Origin: Candidatus Woesearchaeota archaeon
Lineage (GTDB): Archaea; Nanobdellota; Nanobdellia; Woesearchaeales; GW2011-AR4
Direction of reading: 5' to 3'
Length of the DNA: 7,946 bases
NCBI GenBank assembly: GCA_013330825.1
Contig: DUHN01000083.1
Span: 1-7,946, forward strand
This document shows, piece after piece, positions 6,416 to 7,946 of the stretch (its first letter is position 1; every line of letters starts with the position of its first letter). Position numbers and translations under genes: made by a program. The notes below the pieces were generated by a model, which was not told where the DNA came from, did not search any database, and saw only the letters and a program-made list of their open reading frames with translations.

Positions 6416-6430
6416 ATTAAAAAGGTTTTG
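6416..6430 (-). promoter_or_regulatory. Archaeal-type TATA box and upstream A-rich element
   Basis: The coding strand reads CAAAACC followed by TTTTTAAT (6423-6416). The box is centred about 26-27 bases before the A of the ATG at 6393, which has no Shine-Dalgarno sequence. This is the spacing expected for a leaderless archaeal transcript, with the A-rich part acting as a BRE-like element. It would drive the whole eight-gene operon. A bacterial reading (TTTAAT as -10) lacks a recognisable -35 box. Position and composition are seen; function is inferred. Confidence 0.5.
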
Positions 6431-6453
6431 GTGGGTGCACGATTGAAGCAGTC

Positions 6454-6476
6454 GAGGGGAAAAGAAGAGATGGGAA
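6454..6476 (-). terminator. Pyrimidine-rich tract after the membrane protein gene
   Basis: Twelve bases after the TAA of the membrane protein, the coding strand has a 23-base stretch that is all C/T except one A, including TCTCTTCTTTTCCCC. No hairpin precedes it. T/C-rich tracts without a stem commonly terminate archaeal transcripts, and this one lies just before a TATA-like box, so it would separate two transcription units. It is interrupted by C runs and may be weak. Confidence 0.35.
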
Positions 6477-6488
6477 TGTCCTGTTGGC

Positions 6489-7946
6489 TTATGCTACGCT
6501 GAGAATGACAATGCCCTGGTTCTGGAACTGCGGCGTAAACTGGCCGGAGAGGACTAATTCCTGCACCTTCGCATTGGTGGCATTCGCCCCGAAGCGCTGC
6601 ACGGCCTGGCCATCGATGACGAGGTAGCCATACTCCCACGCCGTAAGCCGGTCATGAATCTCCTGTGCTGTCCCATTGAATCCCGTCTTCTGGAAGTTGC
6701 GCTGCTCCACGCACCAGTAGCACATGTACTTGTCGAAGGCGTTGATGAGGGCGATGTTGGAGAATGTGTAGACCGGCGCATCGGGGGGGAGGTTCTGCTG
6801 CATCCAGAGGTAGCCTGCTATCTCCTCTCCAGAGGTCCAGAAGCCGCCTGGACTCCATTGGGCGGTGTTCACCGCGTATTTCTGGACGAAGGAAGTGGAG
6901 AAGATGCCGATGAGGAGGAGCACGAGCGCCATGATGAAGGCGGGCCTTGCCAGGGATGGGGAGAATGAGGAGGCTGTCCCCCTGACAATCGCAAGAAGCC
7001 ACCCCATCCCTTCCGCCGCCAAAAGCGCGGCCGGTATGGCGAGGACCATCCATGCCCGGAAGGGCGAGAGCTTGATGTAGAACGGGCCGGCGTTGACGGC
7101 GTAGAAGGCAAAAAGCAGCCAGGCGAAGACAAGGACAAGATTCCCATCGGGGAAATCCTGCACCTTCCAGCTGATGACGGCAAGCATGACAAGGGTGAAC
7201 AGGAGGATAGCCAGCACCGCAACCACAAAGAACTCATCTCCCAGGAATTCCAGAAAGGGGACAGAGCCCACCTCTGCTGCCGGCTGGTTCCGCTTCGGCA
7301 CGTTCTTGATGTAGAAGCGGGAGAGGAAGAGGAGCATCACCATCAGGAGGATGAGGAATGCGGGCAAGATGGCTTTCCAGCACCTGGCGATTTCTTTCCG
7401 ATATTTGAAAACGGCAAAGAAAACGGCAAAGAGGAGGAGCAGGAAGACCACGAGGCCAAGCCCAACAGGATTGTTGATCATGTTCTGCTTCTGGGCGATG
7501 GCAAAATCCGCCAGAGCGTATTTCCTGTCCGCGGTCCCGCCGATGCCGAAGAGGGTGGGGTTTGCTCCAACTCCAAGCCCGTCGCGGACGCCCTGGAAGC
7601 CGTAGCGGACAAGCGCAGGAATCCACCACAAGGCCATGCTTATCCCGAAGCCGATGGCGCCGGCACCGTACACGGGCCAGATCATCTTCCGCTCCACGAG
7701 CGTGCGCGCGCCAACATAAAGGGAGAGCAACAGGCCGAAATACGCGCTGTGCGTCGGCGAGACCATGAGCGTCGCCCCGATGAGGAGAGAGGCAGGCACC
7801 ACCCATTTTCCATCTTGCCGGATGCGTTCAATGGCATAGAACGAGGCGAATATAAGCGGCATGGTGAGGGCTATGGCCCAGATGAAATGGCTCATGAAGG
7901 CAGGGACGGCGAACAGCACCAGGGTCGCGTAGAATGCCTTTCTCGA
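6489..7946 (-). CDS. Multi-pass membrane protein with soluble C-terminal domain, GT-C-like (5' end missing)
   Basis: The frame is open to the right edge, so only the last 485 residues are seen. I count about ten hydrophobic segments, near residues 4-38 (one or two), 49-63, 67-82, 91-112, 161-182, 191-212, 238-259, 269-289, 299-320 and 334-354. A soluble domain of about 130 residues follows (355-485). That domain begins FWTSGEEIAGYLWMQQNLPPD, a pattern seen after the membrane part of STT3/AglB-like and other GT-C enzymes, and contains the paired cysteines CYWC and two N-x-T sequons. The visible part has no WWDYG catalytic motif. A role in transferring or flipping lipid-linked sugars is suggested by topology and by the neighbouring glycan genes only. 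It could also be an uncharacterised archaeal membrane protein. It ends with TAA and is separated from the next operon by 95 bases. Confidence 0.8.
   Translation of the reverse strand, partial: SRKAFYATLVLFAVPAFMSHFIWAIALTMPLIFASFYAIERIRQDGKWVVPASLLIGATLMVSPTHSAYFGLLLSLYVGARTLVERKMIWPVYGAGAIGFGISMALWWIPALVRYGFQGVRDGLGVGANPTLFGIGGTADRKYALADFAIAQKQNMINNPVGLGLVVFLLLLFAVFFAVFKYRKEIARCWKAILPAFLILLMVMLLFLSRFYIKNVPKRNQPAAEVGSVPFLEFLGDEFFVVAVLAILLFTLVMLAVISWKVQDFPDGNLVLVFAWLLFAFYAVNAGPFYIKLSPFRAWMVLAIPAALLAAEGMGWLLAIVRGTASSFSPSLARPAFIMALVLLLIGIFSTSFVQKYAVNTAQWSPGGFWTSGEEIAGYLWMQQNLPPDAPVYTFSNIALINAFDKYMCYWCVEQRNFQKTGFNGTAQEIHDRLTAWEYGYLVIDGQAVQRFGANATNAKVQELVLSGQFTPQFQNQGIVILSVA

Noticed and set aside
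6431..6440. GTGCAC palindrome in the intergenic gap
   Set aside because: A six-base palindrome with no second copy nearby; not enough to propose a regulator site.
6394..6639. N-terminal extension of the glycosyltransferase to position 6639
   Set aside because: It would overlap 150 bases of the membrane protein gene and the promoter; the translation before the PVYNE block has no family similarity.
1..7946. Search for CRISPR arrays, tRNAs, transposases or long direct repeats
   Set aside because: No repeated units, cloverleaf-like sequence or transposase motif was seen; the window is almost fully occupied by protein-coding genes.

Overview
The window looks like part of an archaeal surface-glycan or glycoprotein locus, but the lineage call is an inference and not secure. 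It rests on a TATA-like box about 26 bases before the start of the first operon gene with no ribosome site (a leaderless archaeal layout), a pyrimidine-rich stretch after the preceding gene, a GGTGA-type ribosome site, and regular use of AGG/AGA and ATA codons. By eye the G+C content is slightly above half. Everything readable is on the minus strand, so transcription runs from high to low coordinates. There are no tRNA, rRNA, CRISPR or mobile-element signals, and no gene-free stretch over 300 bases.

Right end (6489-7946): the 3' part of a large multi-pass membrane protein with a soluble C-terminal domain. It resembles GT-C glycosyltransferases or oligosaccharyltransferases in layout, but I cannot assign it to a family. 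A 95-base gap follows, holding a pyrimidine tract (possible terminator) and a TATA-like promoter.

Main operon (6393 down to 1): eight genes packed with no gaps longer than two bases. In transcription order they are a DPM1-like family 2 glycosyltransferase, a UDP-galactopyranose-mutase-like flavoprotein, a GDP-mannose 4,6-dehydratase-like extended SDR, a classical SDR, two more extended SDRs, a sugar-1-phosphate nucleotidyltransferase, and the start of a HAD-IIIA phosphatase with the DRDGVI signature. Three junctions are ATGA overlaps; the others are a 14-base overlap, a TGA/ATG abutment, a 2-base gap and a 44-base overlap.

Together the genes look like a module that activates a sugar (phosphatase plus nucleotidyltransferase), remodels it on the nucleotide (4,6-dehydratase, epimerases/reductases, mutase-like flavoprotein) and moves it to a carrier (glycosyltransferase). 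The combination of a GmhB-like phosphatase, an HddC-like nucleotidyltransferase and a GMD-like dehydratase recalls bacterial GDP-6-deoxy-heptose pathways. That is the most interesting hypothesis here. The left edge cuts the operon just after the HAD motif, so the genes that would test it lie outside the window.
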